Positions 1 to 9,663 of a stretch of DNA of 64,000 nucleotides are shown here, in pieces. The notes below the pieces were generated by a model that saw only the letters and a list, made by a program, of their open reading frames with translations, searched no databases and was not told the DNA's origin. Each line of letters begins with the position of its first letter. The first letter of the stretch is position 1. Where the stretch lies: positions 47,403,242-47,467,241 of the forward strand of contig NC_053037.3 in assembly GCF_002575655.3 (NCBI RefSeq), written 5' to 3'. A program made the position numbers and the translations under genes. The DNA comes from Aegilops tauschii subsp. strangulata (Eukaryota > Streptophyta > Magnoliopsida > Poales > Poaceae).

Positions 1-2
1 TT

Positions 3-1091
3 GAAGACGGGAATTCCATCAAAGCTACAATAGTGACATCTAGCACCGGGGGGCAACGAGAGAATTCAAAGACTAATGCATGCACATCTAAACAAAGCAA
101 AGGCAATGGTAAGCACAAAGGTAAAAAGCCGAAAGTCACTTTCGCGCAGTTATTCGAAAAATATCAGAAGATAAGTGAGGCAAAGAGTGCTTGTCGGCCG
201 AGTGAAATAAAAGCATCGAAGTCACCCCCAAGGCATAAATCTAAAGACCAGGATTGGAGAAGGAAGAAGTTGAGCAAGCAGACTCCATATCCTCCTTTTG
301 GGCCACCAAAGCCGATATCATGGATACATCCCCATATCGACTATTATTCATATCAATCATGCGACAACTTTAAAGCAACGGCACACCATCCATCATATTC
401 TAAACCACCTCAACAAAATTATGCAGCTCCGAGAGGATCATCGTTTGTTTAACAACCACATGTTAAAGACCGACTCAACCAAAAAGAATCGGTCCGGAGC
501 TCAGCGAAGAAGATGGACGTGGTCAAGCAAGTGTACTGAGTGAAAAAGGATGGCCGCAAGTGTGCTATGTCAGATCCAACTCCATATGACAAAAAGACAG
601 TTGAGTCTATGTTGGCTACTAAGGACAAGAAAGTGAAGCAAGTAAATTTCAAGGATCCAATCGCCGAGTTTGGAAAGGCCAAGCTGGAGGTGCCCAAAGC
701 CAGCAAGAACTTGCCAGTGCGTAAACCAAAGACACAGCCGGGATGCCTACTCGGCTTACCATATTCGCAAGAGAAAAAGATGAATCGGCTTAGTGCCAAA
801 GAGCTAGAGAAGAGGGACATGGCTTGGGTTCCTAAGGGAAATCCTCGAGTCAAAAGAGGCACCACATCTCCTATTGCGAAGCCGGCAAGAGTAAAAGAGG
901 ACAAGTGTGAAGCCGGCAGGCGGAGTCGACAGTTTTCATCTCACTATAGGAGACTCCAAATGGCACATCGTCCATGTTCTTCAACCGTTCCATCAAAGCC
1001 GACGTCCCAGAACTTATCCCCAGCCGAAACATCTGAATTATTTCGGCTATTCACACTTTGGTGGACGGGTTCACCAGGTCCTATGAGATAA
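3..1091 (+). pseudogene. Lys-rich Gypsy-associated polypeptide, broken
   Basis: One reading frame entering from the left edge and ending at 1091, interrupted by stops at 450-452 (TAA) and 537-539 (TGA). The product is rich in Lys, Pro and Ser, with basic clusters such as KHKGKKPKVTFAQLFEKYQK and a later segment KELEKRDMAWVPKG. I recognise this as a polypeptide type repeatedly seen in long Triticeae Gypsy elements, but I know of no enzymatic domain in it and see no zinc knuckle, protease or polymerase motif. It could be a gag-like or a post-pol ORF. It lies about 450 bp upstream of the 3' LTR, which favours the latter. There is no in-frame ATG near the window edge that I would defend as a start. 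Confidence 0.5.
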
Positions 1092-1537
1092 GGACATATG
1101 GCCGATATTTGCATATCGCCCGAAAGAGTACATTGTGTTGACAAAGCTGGCATCTAGCTAATAGTGCTCATTGCGGTGTATCTCATATTCCCAAAGCCGC
1201 TTCTTAGTTTTGCCAACGCCGGCAAGGCCGACTAATTATTCGGTCACTAATCAATCTAATGCAGCAAAAGTTGCCGACTCCTATTGTTTGTTTATTGTAG
1301 GATCCAGAGAAAGTGAGTCATCAAGATGCACAAAGCTCTGACTTGCAGGCAGGAAAGTCGATATGTCACTTAACTCCTTCGACTATCTGAAGAGGCTCTA
1401 CCCAAGAAGCAACAAGCCTAAGCATATGGTCGATAACAATTATCGTCCTTAGCATGCACAGCCGATGTAGTGTTGACATCGTGCTTAAAAAAAGTATTTT
1501 CTGGCACGCAAGCTCTGCCAGAAAACAGGGGGGCATG
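1092..1537 (+). other. Non-coding tail of the Gypsy element with polypurine tract
   Basis: No convincing ORF. The stretch ends in a purine run (about 1524-1533, AAACAGGGGGG-like) a few bases before the LTR start. This is the expected primer site for plus-strand synthesis. Confidence 0.55.
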
Positions 1538-2096
1538 TGTTGACACCAGATTTTGGCAAGGTACAAAAGGCAAATAAGATGGACTCGAGTGAAAAGTTTT
1601 TCAGAATGAAAAGTTTCAGCTCGCCGAGTGGAACAACTTTGATGTTTGAGTCATCGACATCCGACCTCATCTTAGTGGCCGAAACTGTACTCCGAGTGGC
1701 AGAATTTAGTGTTCCGAGTGCTTTTCAGTCGATTACACCTTCAACACGACCTCGGATGAAGGAGCACTTTAAAGGAATTGTCTTCGTCTTGTCGAGGTAA
1801 TCGATTTTCATATATAAATTGTCTTAATCCGAGTTCATATGCAAAAGTTACAGTCAATACAGTCCAGTCTTACCAGAGACCAAAATATTATGCTCGACAC
1901 CAGACAAATGTTGATGAGTGTTTGATACAATGCGTGAGCAATTCGGCCCTCAAGAAGGCCATGAATCGGAAAACCTGCAACACGAGAAAGTTTCGTCTCG
2001 TCGAGCCGATCGATTTTCATATATAACTCGTCTCAATCCGAGGTCATATGAGACCTGGAGAAACAAATTAAGATCAGGCTATATTTTCAGTCAGGA

Positions 2097-2470
2097 AATC
2101 CGAGTGAAAAGCTTACCATCCGAGTGAAAACTTACCGATCGAGTGAAAGTTTGCCGTCCGAGTGAACTTATTATCATCCGAGTGAAAATATAGTCATCCG
2201 AGTGAAATTGTCCTCCAGGTGAAAATATTCCGAGTGAAAAGATTACCGTCGGAATTAAAACTTGCCGATCGAGTAAGATATTGCCTTCCAAGTGAAAATA
2301 TAGTCATCCGAGTGAAAGATTGTCTTCCGAGTGAAAATATAGTCATCAGAGTGAAATATTGTCTTCCGAGTGAAAGATTCTAACATCCGAGTGAAAAAGT
2401 CCAGTAGGACGATCCGAGTGAAAGACTCTAATATCCGAATGGATGAGCTCGAATCCGAGTGAAACTGAAC
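2097..2470 (+). repeat. Degenerate CCGAGTGAAA repeat cluster in the LTR
   Basis: About twenty copies of a loosely spaced 15-25 bp unit built on (T/A)CCGAGTGAAA, often followed by ATATAGTCAT, in under 400 bp. It lies about 0.5 kb upstream of the LTR TATA box, within the presumed U3 enhancer zone. Copies are diverged (CCAAGTGAAA, CAGAGTGAAA, TCGAGTAAGA), so the cluster is old. Confidence 0.8.
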
Positions 2471-2941
2471 ATGTGCCTGAATGTTTATCAAGATGACCTC
2501 GGATAGAGAAGTGTTCAATACGGAAGTTATGCGTATCGTCAAAATGGTAAACGTTGGTTTTGGAGTCATCATCATCAGAGATAGTATATGGCCTGCAGAT
2601 TCACTACGAGACTCGGATAATCCAGTGTGTTTGTCGAGACCGAGTCCGACTGGAAGGTAAAGATGACCTCAAAATGTATACAAGATGGCCTTATTTGAAA
2701 AAGTGATCAACATGAGAGTTGTTCGTATCGTCGAGGCGCATAAGTTTGGTATTTGGGCCGTCTTGATCGGAGATCATATGCAAGCTTGACGTCCCATGCA
2801 AGGAGGAAGACAGAAGTTGGGCCAGATTCAGACTGAATCCGAGTTGGAATAGAACTAGGACTCTAGGACGTGAATTGATGTAATGTTTTGTAAGGAAAGC
2901 CTAGATGAATCCTTTACTTGTACGGGAAGTCCAGCCGCCTC

Positions 2942-2949
2942 TTATATAT
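2942..2949 (+). promoter_or_regulatory. Probable TATA box of the Gypsy LTR
   Basis: TTATATATG in a GC-mixed context about 360 bp before the LTR end, the usual place for the LTR promoter. This is a sequence match only. Confidence 0.5.
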
Positions 2950-3304
2950 GTTGGGGGTAACGGCCGATTGAACAACAACAATCGAACCAATCAATCTATT
3001 ACACTTTTGTGTTCATCTATCTTTATCCCCTACCCTTGTATCTTTCTTTCTCGTTCTTCGTTCGTTCTTCGCGTTGGAGGGCAGCAATCCACGAGGCTTT
3101 AGGGGCGAGCGAATCGACCTAGGGCAGCCCATAGCCGCCGAACTCCCTGACGGGGTCCCTCCCAGGCGTGTGGGGTTTCGGGTCTTCAAAAGCGCCCACC
3201 GACTGTCCTGCGTATCACGCTGTCGGTCGGGTCTCCTTCGATGTGAGCTGCGGTGCATCACCCCCGGCGTCGAGGGTACACGGTGACGTGTTCGTGTGTC
3301 AACA

Positions 3305-4284
3305 CTTCTCCCATTGCAAGAAAGATCAATCTAGTAGGCCAAACCAAACTGATAATTCGAAGAGACTTGCAAAGATAACCAATCATACATAAAATAATTC
3401 AGAGGAGATTCAAATATTTGTCATAGATAAACTTGATCATAAACCCACAATTCATCGGATCTCGACAAACACACTACAAAAAGAGTTACATCGAATAGAT
3501 CTCCAAGAAGATCGAGGAGAACATTGTATTGAGATTCAAAGAGAGAGAAGAAGCCATCTAGCTAATAACTATGGACCCGAAGGTCTGTGGTAAACTACTC
3601 ACAACTCATCGGAGAGGCTATGGTGTTGATGTAGAAGCCCTCCGTGATCGATTCCCCCTCCGACGGAGCGCCGGAAAAGGCTTCAAGATGGGATCTCACG
3701 GGAACAGAAGGTTGTGGCGGTGGAAATAGGGTTTCGTGGTGCTCCTGGATGTTTTCGGGGTATGTAGATATATATAGGCGAAGGAGGTCGGTCAGGGGAG
3801 CCACGAGGGGCCCACAAGGATGGGGGGGCGCCCTGCACCCTCGTGGCCGCCTCGGCTGCTTCTTGACATCCACTCCAAGTCTCCTGGATTGCGTTTGTTC
3901 CAAAAAGATCGCTCCCGAAGGTTTCATTCCATTTGGACTCCGTTTGATATTCCTTTTCTTCGAAACACTGAAATAGGCAAAAAAACAGCAATTTGGGCTG
4001 GGCCTCCGGTTAGTAGGTTAGCCCCAAAAATGATATAAAAGTGTATAGTAAAGCCCATAAACATCCAAAACGGGTAGTATAATAGCATGGAACAATAAAA
4101 AATTATAGATACATTGGAGATGTATCAAGCATCCCCAAGCTTAATTCCTGCTCGTCCTCGAGTAGGTAAATGGTAAAAACAGAATTTTTGATGTGGAATG
4201 CTACCTAGCATACTTCTCAATGTAATTTTCTTTATTGTGGCATGAATGTTCAGATCCAAATGATTCAAGATAAAAGTTCATATT
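3305..4284 (-). mobile_element. Athila-like/LARD-like retrotransposon fragment (3' LTR plus internal end)
   Basis: Reverse-strand copy of the family at 52993-59541. On the minus strand an LTR begins at 4127 (TGATACATCTCC) and runs to 3305, where the left-edge Gypsy element interrupts it. The internal 3' end lies at 4128-4284, including the polypurine-like AAGCTTGGGGATGCT block. It matches the reverse complement of 58250-58424 closely (the CATTTGGATCTGAACA segment, for example). At about 4285 it joins Copia coding sequence without any LTR, so a deletion or illegitimate junction removed the rest of both elements. No coding sequence is present. Confidence 0.8.
3766..3777 (-). promoter_or_regulatory. 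Probable TATA box in the LTR fragment
   Basis: On the minus strand CCTATATATATC, at the position equivalent to the CTATATATAC box of the related LTRs at 53344 and 58796. Confidence 0.45.
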
Positions 4285-5543
4285 GACATAAGATACTTAT
4301 TCACCTGTGGCTAGACTGACCACCATTCGAGTATTACTCTCGTTGGCGGCCTCGCATGGTCTTCTCATCCACCAGATGGATGTTAAGACGGCTTTTCTGA
4401 ATGGAGAGCTAAACGAAGAAATATACATGCAACAGCCAGATGACTTGGAGATAGATGGTTAGGAAAGAAAGGTGTGTAGGTTGCTGAAATCTTTATATGG
4501 CCTGAAGTAAGCACCTAAGCAATGGCATGATAAGTTTAATACAACTCTGACATCTGTTGGCTTCGTTGGTAATGAAGCTAACAAATGTGTATACTATCAC
4601 CATGGCGGGGGCGATGGAACCAATCTCAAAGTCATTGAGGAGGTCAAGTCATTTCTGTCTCAGAACTTTGAGATGAAAGACCTTGGTGTGGCTGATGTTA
4701 TCTTGAACATCAAGCTACTGAGAGATAATGAGGGTGGGATCACACTTCTGCAATCCCATTATGTTGAGAAGGTGTTGAGTCGTTTTGGATACTCGGACTG
4801 CAGACCATCTCAAACACCAAATGATCCTAGTGTGTTGGTTTGAAAGTTCGAAGGCACAACTAAGGATCAACTGAGATACTATCAAATCATTGATTCACTA
4901 ATGTACCTAGTGAGCGCAACAAGGCCTGACATCGCGTTTGCTGTGAGCAAACTGAGCCGGTTTGTTTCCAATCCGGGTGATGTACATTGGCATACTACTG
5001 AGAGTTATGCGCTATCTGAAAGGTACTATGAACTACGGACTTCACTATACCGGATAACCGTCGGTACTTGAAGGGTATAGTGATGCGAATTGGATCTCTG
5101 ATGCTGATGAGATGAAGGCCACAACTGGGTATATGTTTACTCTTGGAGGTGGTGCTGTTTCCTGTTAGTCTTGCAAGCAAACGATCTTAACAAGATCGAC
5201 AATGGAAGCTGAATTAATAGCATTAGACACATCTGGTGTCGAAGCAGGATGGCTTCGAGATCTTTTGATGGACTTGCCATTGGTTGATAAACCGGTTCCG
5301 GGTATCCTTATGAACTGTGACAATCAGACTGTCATCACCAAGGTGAAGAGTTCAAAGGACAACATGAAGTCCAACAAACACATAAGAATGAGATTAAAAG
5401 CTGTCAGAAAATTAAGAAACTCCGGAGTGATAGCGTTGAAGTATGTCCATACGGCTAAGAATCTTGCAGATCCCTTTACAAAAGGGCTATCACATGTTGT
5501 GATAGATACTACATCGAGGGAGATGGGTATGAGACCCACATGA
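4285..5543 (+). pseudogene. Copia reverse transcriptase/RNase H remnant
   Basis: Translation gives the classic Copia RT block MDVKTAFLNGELNEEIYMQQP, then LLKSLYGLK, NFEMKDLG, a VEKVLSRFGY segment and RPDIAFAVSKLSRF. RNase H follows with MEAELIALDTS, LMNCDNQTVI and the C-terminal ADPFTKGL block, ending at 5543. Breaks are visible: an in-frame TAG after LEIDG, a stop inside the YGLK-AP segment, a missing YVDD region between about 4590 and 4620, another stop near 4842, and frame loss at about 5000-5200. The first 70% of the normal polyprotein (gag, protease, integrase) is absent. It cannot encode an active enzyme. Confidence 0.85.
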
Positions 5544-6038
5544 GGTGCCATGGTGGTAACACAACCTATATGATTGGAGATCCCAGGAAGTAGGACCTGG
5601 GAAAACAAGCCAGTGGTGAACTGACGAGAGTAACTACACTAACCCACTCCGTTGGAGATGCAATACTCTTGATACTGTATGGTAGGATGACTACTGTCTT
5701 AATGTGTTCCAAAGCTTATATAAGCAAGATGCAATCCTACAAAGCGATCTTTGGAGGAACACACCTATGTGAGCCCGACTGCTGGTCACAGTCTATGAGA
5801 TTGGGGTGATCTCTAGTAAGCTCATGAATAGGCTAGGAGTGTGACTTATATGCTCCACCCGAGGGGTCAGCTTTCGGCAGCCTAGTACTAGTAAGACATG
5901 TGGTGAAGCTTCTTTACGCCAAACTGACAATTCAAGGCATAGTCCATTGTTCAGTTGTGAAGGAGTCTAGCTACTTGCTCTAGGTGAAGCTCAACCTTAA
6001 CAGAGGACACAATGGCCCCTCGAGATTTGGTGGGGGAT
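5544..6038 (+). other. Copia 3' non-coding region with polypurine tract
   Basis: No ORF of note. The segment is typical spacer between RNase H and the 3' LTR and ends in a G-rich purine tract (6029-6037) directly before the LTR. Confidence 0.55.
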
Positions 6039-7000
6039 TGTTGAAATATGGGGTGGGCTTTAGGCCCATCCAACAATTTCAGAAAAATCTCTAAGGGCCC
6101 ATGTGGGTTTATTGGCACTAGGTGGAGGTGGGAAGTTTAGTCCCACCCCGGAAATGGAAGAGGAGTTGGACCTCCTTATAAGGGTTCCTCTTCTACATGC
6201 TATTGGAGCTTGAGAAGAGAAGAGGCCCTCGCGTGCTCCTCCTCCGCCGCCCGCCTCGCCACGCCTCGTCACGACACGTCGCAGGTTGCGGAATGAGCCG
6301 AGCCGAGCTCACACCTACACGCTTATTTTTGCCAGTCACTAACGGAGAGTTTCTAATAGCTGGGCCACGATCTGAGACGTCGTATCGTGGGCTGTCACGG
6401 ACTCGGACGTGGGTTGAGCCCATGTTTCTCCACGCGGCTGCACCTATATAAGTGTGCGGTGTCTCATAACCCTAGCCGCCACGATCAGATCACATCTGCT
6501 CCACGCGAACCGCCCACCGTCGTTCCTTTGCTGCTGCTGCCGCCGGTGACTCCATCCCGTCCGCCGCGTACACGGTCGACGGGAGAGCAGGTCTCCGGAA
6601 CCCCGTCTCTCTGGTTCCTGTACGGGAAAGAGACGAATATGTTTTTGGGAAGCGACTACGTGACTGCTCGCCTCCGATCCACTACTTCCTCTACGTCCGC
6701 GTCGTCTCCGTCTCCGTCATCACCATGTCCACCGACGCCGAACGTGCCGCCGCCGAGAAGACTGAGGCCGACAAGAAGGCCACCGAGGACGCTGCTGCTG
6801 CCGCCACCACCGCGGCGGCTTCTGCATGGCCTACTGGAGGGTATAACGCGTTTATCCCTCTCCTGATTATTTCTGTATTAGCAGTACTAGCATCATGTGT
6901 AGATTTGTCTACTGTTTGCGTAGTACGTGCTTGTTTAGACCAGTACCAGTATGCCGTTAATTCTGTCAATGACATGCTAGTCATCTACTTGGATTAAATT
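6039..7000 (+). repeat. 3' LTR of the degenerate Copia element (right end uncertain)
   Basis: Begins TGTTGAAATATG immediately after the polypurine tract. It is GC-rich from 6190 to 6840 and has two TATA-like boxes (CTTATAAGG near 6175 and CTATATAAG near 6443). It includes a 90-codon ORF at 6725. No CA terminus or partner LTR was found, so the end is set where AT-rich unrelated sequence takes over. Confidence 0.55.
6725..6997 (+). CDS. Small Ala/Lys/Glu-rich ORF with a membrane segment, inside the LTR or leader
   Basis: ATG at 6725 in a favourable CACCATGTC context, 90 codons. The first 30 residues are an Ala-Glu-Lys-rich, probably helical charged segment (MSTDAERAAAEKTEADKKA...), followed by a hydrophobic stretch around residues 42-65 (FIPLLIISVLAVLASCV) that could span a membrane. 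It sits about 280 bp downstream of a TATA-like box in the Copia LTR, so it would be the first ORF of an LTR-initiated transcript. I recall similar short ORFs at this place in other Triticeae Copia LTRs, but know no function. It may simply be fortuitous coding in GC-rich sequence. Confidence 0.35.
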   Translation: MSTDAERAAAEKTEADKKATEDAAAAATTAAASAWPTGGYNAFIPLLIISVLAVLASCVDLSTVCVVRACLDQYQYAVNSVNDMLVIYLD

Positions 7001-7224
7001 AGTCAAAAAAATTCCTATTTACTTAGCATATAATGCAGTTCAAGCCATATCTCAGAGGAAGGAAAGAAATTATCTACTTACTTTTTTTCAAGAGGCAGTA
7101 GATTCACATCACAAATGGCCCGGTTTGGACAGAGGAAACATCGTTTGAAACCAGTGCCACGGTCTGTAGATATCCTCTCTGGCTCTAAAATCTTTAATCA
7201 AATATGCTTGTATTAGCAAGTACC
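6998..7224. other. Unassigned AT-rich spacer
   Basis: Lies between the Copia LTR and the CSN6-like pseudogene. It may include a further decayed exon or 3' region of the pseudogene (a minus-strand open stretch at about 7090-7218 with a GTAAGT-like donor), but I could not match it to CSN6. Confidence 0.3.
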
Positions 7225-8573
7225 TGTAACTAAACAAACACTTGAGGAGAACACCAACCTCAATTGTACAGTTAAATTTGACAAGGTTGAGCTGAGGACT
7301 CCCATCGGTGTCGCGCAACACTTGAAAGTTACAGAATATAAAAAAAGCTTTAGCAGCACAAATACATGAAAGAAAACTAGATAAGAATATTAGCACAATG
7401 CAAAACACTTGTGAGGTAAGAACTTAGTGCTATGCTATGCGTATCATACTAGAACATAATGTGGCTAAATAATGGCATATGGGAAGGTACTTAGCAAATA
7501 GATAAATGAACATTTGTAGGAAATAAAGGCAGTGTATACCATACCAAAATAAGTGGGAAGAAGATTTAGCTTATATAGGAACTAGGAAACATCGTCATTT
7601 CAAGAGTAAATCTCTAGGCGACTAAACAAATTAATATCATTTGTTGCTCTAAAACAGTAGCAGTTCAATAAGATGTCGAGTGCTAGAAAACAATTCACAA
7701 ATAAAAATAGTATTTGTGAATGATTCCTCTAGCAGTCAATGCAGCACAAATAAAATCCTTGAAGTATGATGACACATTCAGGGTCGATCGAACTAAGGAT
7801 CAAAAGAAGTCAATTGCAATATATTCAATGGTTCGAAACTTCACTTACCAGAGTAATAAATACACACGCGGAGATCCATCTTGGGGGGGGGGGGGGGGGG
7901 GGCTTGATTGCAGGATGTAATAGAAGATAAAAAGCACTTCCCTTAGCATCCATCAACTAGATAAAAAATAGTATTAGAAGGCTATATATGCAGGGGTCAA
8001 CGATTAAAAGGTATTGCACAGTGTACATTAGTACACGGATTAAGTACTTGAACAAATAAATGGTTGTTAAGTAAATACTCACAGCCTTGTGGATTTGCAT
8101 GTCGGTGTCCTGCACGGCGGCGCTCCGAGTCCCAGAAGAGTACCACCCCAGGACGACGGAGCCAGGGAAACGCTCCTTGTCTGCACGACCACATCCCAAC
8201 GAGCATGCACTCATCAAACCCTACAAAACCTGGGAAGGATTGTAATAAGGGTGGGTATCCCTGAAAATGTCTATCGGCTTACAGTGCTCCTTCTCCAGCA
8301 AGGCGCGGCAGAGGGTTCCTGAGACGGGGTCGAGCAGGATGTCCAGGCTGTCCACGATTTCAACCGTGTGTCCGCTCTTCATCCCAATGACGCACCCAGA
8401 CATCCTCGGAACATCCGACAACGAGAAGGAGCTGCTGTCCCCGCAGAGCGCAGCCTCGTCCTTGACGCGGCTGTGCCGCTGTGGTGCTCGAAGAAGTTGC
8501 GGACGACATTGGGGTGGAGCCTGAATGCGCGGACGCGTGTGCTGAGGGCGCCTGTGTCGTCAGGCGGCGGCAT
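7225..8573 (-). pseudogene. CSN6: COP9 signalosome subunit 6-like (MPN domain) pseudogene
   Basis: CSN6 is a non-catalytic MPN-domain subunit of the COP9 signalosome, which removes NEDD8/RUB from cullins. Exon 1 (8573-8283) starts with an ATG at 8573 and carries VRAFRLHPNVV, then GCVIGMKSGHTVEIVDSL and LLDPVSGTLCRALLEKE. After a GTAAG donor and a very short intron, exon 2 (about 8229-8083) carries VVLGWYSSGT and DTDMQIHKA before a GTGAGT donor. A third block (about 7320-7225) carries DTDGSPQLNLVKFN. Order and motifs match CSN6, and introns are kept, so this is not a processed copy. Breaks: a one-base frameshift in exon 1 at about 8470, a stop near the start of exon 2, no recognisable exon between 7330 and 8080 (a G homopolymer at 7884-7902 lies here), and no C-terminal half. 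eIF3f and RPN8 share the fold but fit less well. Confidence 0.7.
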
Positions 8574-8777
8574 CGTCGGACTGGTGTGGGGTGCTGCTGC
8601 GGCGGCGAGACGATGTGGAGGAGAAGGCGATCGGTGAGTTTTTTTGGGGGGAACACTTTCACGTACTATGTGCTTCCCTCGGCGTGGTCCAGGACCCACG
8701 TTGATGTGCTTCTGAAATATCAAGCACGGCCCAAAATATTTAAAGTTCTAGTTTCTTCTAAACGAGAGCACCTAATT
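8574..8777. other. 5' flank of the CSN6-like pseudogene; target site of the Ale-like Copia
   Basis: Contains possible 5' UTR of the pseudogene (minus strand) and ends with TAATT (8773-8777), the left target duplication of the Copia element. The bases before it (GAGAGCACC) may belong to the left terminus of the foldback element that continues at 22722. Confidence 0.4.
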
Positions 8778-8952
8778 TGTTAAGAATTAATTAATTAGAT
8801 TAATTAAAGGGTTAATCCCTGCTTATGTCGATTCCACTACTGGCAACCACTCTTTGTAACCGCTTTTGTATCCGGATATATATACCCCAAACTTCATCAA
8901 TGAAAGTAACGGTTCCATCATTTGCTCCTTCCTCTCTTGTTTTACTTTCACA
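8778..8952 (+). repeat. 5' LTR of the Ale-like Copia (175 bp)
   Basis: TGTTAAGAATTAATT to TTTACTTTCACA. It matches the 3' LTR with about five substitutions plus a 13-bp insertion (ACTCTTTGTAACC). Confidence 0.9.
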
Positions 8953-8964
8953 TGTTATCAGCAC
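8953..8964 (+). promoter_or_regulatory. Primer-binding site of the Ale-like Copia
   Basis: TGTTATCAGCAC directly after the LTR. It resembles the TGGTATCAGAGC complement of initiator-Met tRNA, with changes. Confidence 0.55.
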
Positions 8965-9650
8965 TTTGCCCTAATTGAGCGATTAGGTCTGAAAAGTGAG
9001 AAGGCGCAGGCGCTCCCGCACATCAACGCATCACTGGTGGTGTACCAGCCCACGGCGGAAGGCGACGCCCACGGGGCACGGCGCAGCCATGGCCTTCGGT
9101 CTCGTCCTGGAAGCGGCTCCAACCCGCGGTCAGACAGTACGCGCCGCATGATGGCGGCACTGGCGCCTTGCAACGCAACACCCCTGCCGACGCGCGGCCT
9201 CGACCGACGACGCCCTCAGGCATAGCGTCGGCGAGAAACGACCGTCGCGCGGCACCCGCTTCCTCGACATCCCTAAAGAGGCGAAGACAGCCAAAGGCCG
9301 GCACAGGGTTCAGAGAGGTGCGGCGCGTGGCGAGCAGGCCGACGGCCCTCGGCTCTTCGTTGTCCCTCCTTTGCGGCCAGGCGAGCGGCGACCCCTAGGC
9401 CGACAGCGAACGCCGCGGAGATAGGTTACGAGGCGCAAGACGAAGAGGCGGCAACGGCGCACGACCCGAGCGCGTCACGGCCGGTGACGCCATGAACGCT
9501 ACGGCAGCGTCGCCCCGCCCGCGCGACGACCCCCTCCAAGCCAACTGGCGGCTTCCGACTAGCAACGCCCCCCAGGGGTGGCCGCGGAGGCCCTCGACTT
9601 CCGGCGCGTTGTCGTCGTCGTCTCCGGTGTCCATTGAGAAACCGCACGGG
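8965..9650 (+). other. GC-rich island inside the Ale-like Copia
   Basis: From about 9000 to 9650 the sequence is strongly GC-rich with dense CG dinucleotides, unlike the AT-rich remainder of the element after 16795. This is where gag should lie, but neither strand gives recognisable gag. Both strands have open stretches of 70-120 codons typical of GC-rich DNA. A captured gene fragment is possible, though I recognise none. Confidence 0.4.
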
Positions 9651-9663
9651 AGAACCACAGCGT
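9651..9663 (+). repeat. LINE target-site duplication, left copy
   Basis: AGAACCACAGCGT, identical to 16782-16794 just after the LINE poly(A). Confidence 0.85.

Larger units (their letters stand above)
1..3304 (+). mobile_element. Gypsy LTR retrotransposon, 3' part (internal tail plus 3' LTR)
   Basis: The right end of a Gypsy-type LTR retrotransposon. It consists of a decayed coding tail (3-1091), a non-coding stretch, a purine tract (about 1524-1533) and one complete LTR. The LTR has perfect inverted ends, TGTTGACAC at 1538 and GTGTCAACA ending at 3304. The purine tract directly before the LTR shows that this is the 3' LTR and the element is on the plus strand. The rest lies left of the window. 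Sequence resumes at 3305 inside an LTR of another family, so this element inserted into that LTR and is younger than it. Lineage is not proven because no reverse transcriptase lies in the window. Confidence 0.8.
1538..3304 (+). repeat. 3' LTR of the left-edge Gypsy element (1767 bp)
   Basis: Starts TGTTGACACC and ends GTGTCAACA, giving 9-bp perfect inverted termini of TG...CA type. It holds a cluster of CCGAGTGAAA motifs (2097-2470), a 51-bp direct repeat (1791-1841 and 2000-2050) and a TATA box near 2942. Sequence after 3304 matches, in inverse, an LTR present at 53800, so the 3' boundary is supported independently by the empty-site sequence of another copy. Confidence 0.85.
4285..7000 (+). 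mobile_element. Ty1/copia retrotransposon, 3' half (degenerate)
   Basis: Contains the second half of a Copia pol gene (4285-5543), a non-coding tail, a purine tract at 6029-6037 (TTGGTGGGGGA) and an LTR beginning TGTTGAAATATG at 6039. The 5' half is absent: the reading frame starts abruptly at the DTYSPVARLTT segment next to the LARD-like fragment. I could not find the LTR's 3' terminus (an expected TATTTCAACA-like end is missing), so the right boundary near 7000 is approximate and the LTR is probably truncated there. Confidence 0.75.

Noticed and set aside
2097..2470. CRISPR-like regular repeats
   Set aside because: Units are degenerate, spacing is irregular and 'spacers' are themselves repeats. 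They lie in a plant LTR, with no cas genes.
7884..7902. G homopolymer as a G-quadruplex regulatory site
   Set aside because: A single long G run in pseudogene intron-like sequence is more likely replication slippage or an assembly weak point.
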